Shown here: positions 43,701 through 44,667 of the stretch, piece by piece
Position numbering within the stretch: the stretch's first letter is position 1
Layout of the letters: the number at the start of each line of letters is the position of its first letter
NCBI GenBank assembly: GCA_944387915.1
Contig: CALXGT010000012.1
Location: forward strand, 1 to 44,667
DNA: 44,667 nucleotides
Source of the DNA: an uncultured Clostridia bacterium
GTDB lineage: Bacteria > Bacillota > Clostridia > Oscillospirales > Ruminococcaceae
Direction: 5' to 3'
Program-made: the position numbers and the translations under genes
The notes under the pieces: generated by a model
The model's input: the letters and a program-made list of their open reading frames with translations, nothing else
Told to the model about the DNA's origin: nothing
Database searches by the model: none

Positions 43701-44282
43701 AGGATCCTTGACGGCGCTGTAAAACACTTCGGGGAGAATAAAGAAGCCTCTCGTAATGTTGGCGTTTTGCTGGAAATGGCTCTTGAGATAATGTTTGATG
43801 TACATGGCTACCGGAAGGATCAGTCCCGATCCGGTACCGCCCGCCAACGACGAAACGATGATGACGCGAAGCGCCTGGACCGACTCCTCTCCCTCCAGCT
43901 TGTAAAGGGATTCGATCGCCTGATGAAGCTTTTCCATCAGCCCCGCCCGTATCGCGGTATCCAACGCCAGACGGGAGATGGCGCGAACCTGGCCCGCACC
44001 TTCGGTGAGCGTCTTTCGCGCCAAAAGATGGTTGACGGGGAACCATTGCTCTCTGGCATGGTCGTCAATATCCAGATACTCTCCCACCGTCATCCGAGTG
44101 GACGTCTGGACGGTGGTCACAAAGGGGTTTTCCTTTTCCAAAGCCTTCAGCTCGTTGGCGTCGGTATCGAAAGCCACAAAGCTCAACCGCTTGCGCTGGG
44201 ACTTCGTTACCTTTTTTTCCACGCGTTGAACGATGTCCGATCCGGTACCGCCCAAACCAACAACCAGAGTAGGTGCTAACAT
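40791..44282 (-). CDS. Tubulin-like protein (Tubulin_2 type, FtsZ/tubulin superfamily)
   Basis: A cytosolic protein of 1163 residues. The N-terminal 290 residues form a tubulin/FtsZ GTPase domain. The first nucleotide loop is GLGGTGSD (10-16), the tubulin signature AGGTGSG is at 147-153, and NAYATLRELDAF (203-214) lies where FtsZ has its T6/T7 region, with acidic Glu210 and Asp212 as candidate catalytic residues. The remaining 870 residues are long, mainly helical and unlike FtsZ. This is the Tubulin_2 group, whose relatives (FtsZ-like families described by Makarova and Koonin) were proposed to act in membrane remodelling. ATG 44282 follows AGGAGG with 9-nt spacing. It is followed closely by two membrane-protein genes on the same strand. 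Polymerisation and GTPase activity are not shown by sequence alone. Confidence 0.85.
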   Translation of the reverse strand: MLAPTLVVGLGGTGSDIVQRVEKKVTKSQRKRLSFVAFDTDANELKALEKENPFVTTVQTSTRMTVGEYLDIDDHAREQWFPVNHLLARKTLTEGAGQVRAISRLALDTAIRAGLMEKLHQAIESLYKLEGEESVQALRVIIVSSLAGGTGSGLILPVAMYIKHYLKSHFQQNANITRGFFILPEVFYSAVKDPSERNNLRCNAYATLRELDAFLMKGDTSLPKKYWNKLKLEFPRTDSEEYEEYDVMPYDFCFLFDAQNIDGSKLNSFEQYKEHAANCIYAQSIGPMNRRSNSSEDNTIRDICRNGGRNRYAGAGSSVLLYPFEDVKEYIALRWAKECVSDQWLLFDRMYKEKSIENNEMRSRGYNVSDLDPAKDYIVSVETAAKQEVAFPSYIVNVCSAADQDDMLTDDQWNWNRYIKNLLEYVEQAGVSGQQALDAQKSDIDSALRNLDEGGTGSWEPFVTAYDQMARYKKAVFRITRENARTIAYTLFKANLTDVTVEKKPYSLETYMRNGRGEFIHPNAIRYFLYQTLQLMEQQKAQIEKDEVNESKEYLDRFESVVFNDPSTENEDETYNDLGRRKVPLINRLTRKPTGDQQEMIGNYRKFMSNVEIYRVSAVKAAVLEEGITYVKNLCDVFQAFYGTFENHLIAVDRKAANIATRYQDRQGLTTRYVCVSEKCFNEFFKEMPFTGGTTELPGDLCAAIYRGVRDYAMLSENKRPKPADYFEATFQNVILEYFRNAVMARHKAEIEMDVIQALEKEAQYEAGLFDADRVQAYVEDVIDEVKHLSEPFIEKPLGEQRGIITACAYNSELDDPTDPARHNLISVQLADAGGCADDNIDKNMILFYKSIYGLRANDLSKFAPPSTGVLNPRNAGEYYKAYFELISQITPKTEESLVITPHIDKNWHLISYLPDLDDENQRRQERDIYKALFYGLVFDQIQYKTISGSKKWYRLILAGSDTEDFVVSNGTNCDVFYEVLDALVINPVVVERLIQTTENMFEKEHLSSSQLTVENCRMKKKLSEFRLTQYSDRIMSIFDIPMMIRVTTPSANFDDREGKEVMRVFYDVVYDYLKGFCPESELNYRFADFIMDQYMVYKENLNWYLEQYADAVGSFADSLLETAIQCFTDLELEGYSDMVMADYKEFEAKRSQSGGYTLRYLR

Positions 44283-44381
44283 AGATTCATTCCTCCTGTT
44301 ATCGTAACCTGATTCAATAATACGTCCTTTTTATGGTTTCCTGTCGGCAGACGCCGTTTTCTCAAACGCCTCTGATCCCCC

Positions 44382-44667
44382 TTAATCCTGGTTTGGGACA
44401 CAGCTTGCGTTATAATACCGTCCCCTGCATTTAATCAAGGTACTGGAAAAAATCTTTTTATCCTTGGTCGTTCCTTCCTCAATCCAATCGCCGTCGAAGG
44501 TAATGTGCTTCTTTCCGGCATAAGCGGATGTATTTGCGAGCCACATCCCATTTTGTCCCGCCGCCTTTACCTTTAATACAGGTACCGCCGGCGTAATACC
44601 CAAAGGGGCCGCCCGGATTTCACCGCGCTGGGCTACATAGGGTAAAACGGTGGTAAGAAGATTCTTT
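44382..44667 (-). CDS. C-terminal end of an unidentified operon protein (truncated by the window edge)
   Basis: The frame is open from the stop at 44382 through the right edge of the window, reading KNLLTTVLPYVAQRGEIRAA at its visible start. A TTG at 44603 is inside this frame and is not needed as a start. The tail has three Lys-rich beta-like stretches and two Cys (KCRGRYYNASC), suggesting a small beta-rich C-terminal domain. I do not recognise it. It lies 99 nt upstream of the tubulin-like gene on the same strand and probably belongs to the same operon. Confidence 0.6.
   Translation of the reverse strand, partial: KNLLTTVLPYVAQRGEIRAAPLGITPAVPVLKVKAAGQNGMWLANTSAYAGKKHITFDGDWIEEGTTKDKKIFSSTLIKCRGRYYNASCVPNQD

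Overview
The window looks like a chromosomal segment of a Gram-positive, anaerobic gut-type bacterium of the class Clostridia (Bacillota). The evidence is moderate GC content, strong AGGAGG ribosome binding sites, sigma-A type promoters, many lipoproteins with a Cys lipobox, a SipW-type signal peptidase relative, a G5/LysM/M23 cell-wall peptidase, PPi-type phosphofructokinase, SecG and AraC/YesN-type regulators. Genus cannot be fixed from the sequence alone. I see no prophage, insertion sequence, CRISPR array or rRNA.

Layout. 102-494: five tRNA genes on the minus strand (Val, Asp, Phe, Gly, Cys in transcription order) with a consensus promoter and a terminator; the Phe gene has an abnormal T-loop. 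675-2539: a catalytically dead SipW-like membrane protein and a PPi-dependent phosphofructokinase. 2635-6588 (minus): a sugar-catabolic group (TIM-barrel sugar isomerase/epimerase and Gfo/Idh/MocA dehydrogenase) interrupted by a matrixin-like secreted metallopeptidase and a truncated tandem copy of its N-terminal half. 6836-11604: an AraC regulator, divergent from the dehydrogenase, followed by two paralogous orphan sugar-binding lipoproteins.

11714-23571 is a mixed housekeeping and accessory stretch: AlkD-like DNA repair protein, esterase with a promoter/operator, NUDIX hydrolase, three unrecognised lipoproteins, nitroreductase, glyA, GNAT acetyltransferase, monoacylglycerol-lipase-like hydrolase, secreted EEP-family phosphodiesterase, secG, and a PD-(D/E)XK-like protein with a winged-helix tail. 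23642-27842 holds a third orphan binding lipoprotein, a divergent YesN/AraC regulator and hemW. 27872-34590 holds the M23 peptidase, an M24 aminopeptidase, an MFS permease and cardiolipin synthase.

34747-44667 (minus) is the most unusual part: a tightly packed operon entering from beyond the right edge. It encodes the tail of an unknown protein, a 1163-residue tubulin/FtsZ-superfamily protein of the Tubulin_2 type, a 682-residue protein with a membrane hairpin and coiled coil, and a 1323-residue polytopic membrane protein. The last appears to contain a degenerate SF2-helicase-like core with every catalytic motif lost, a four-Cys zinc ribbon and a C-terminal HExxH...E metallopeptidase. I infer a membrane-associated cytoskeletal or membrane-remodelling machine; its function is unknown.
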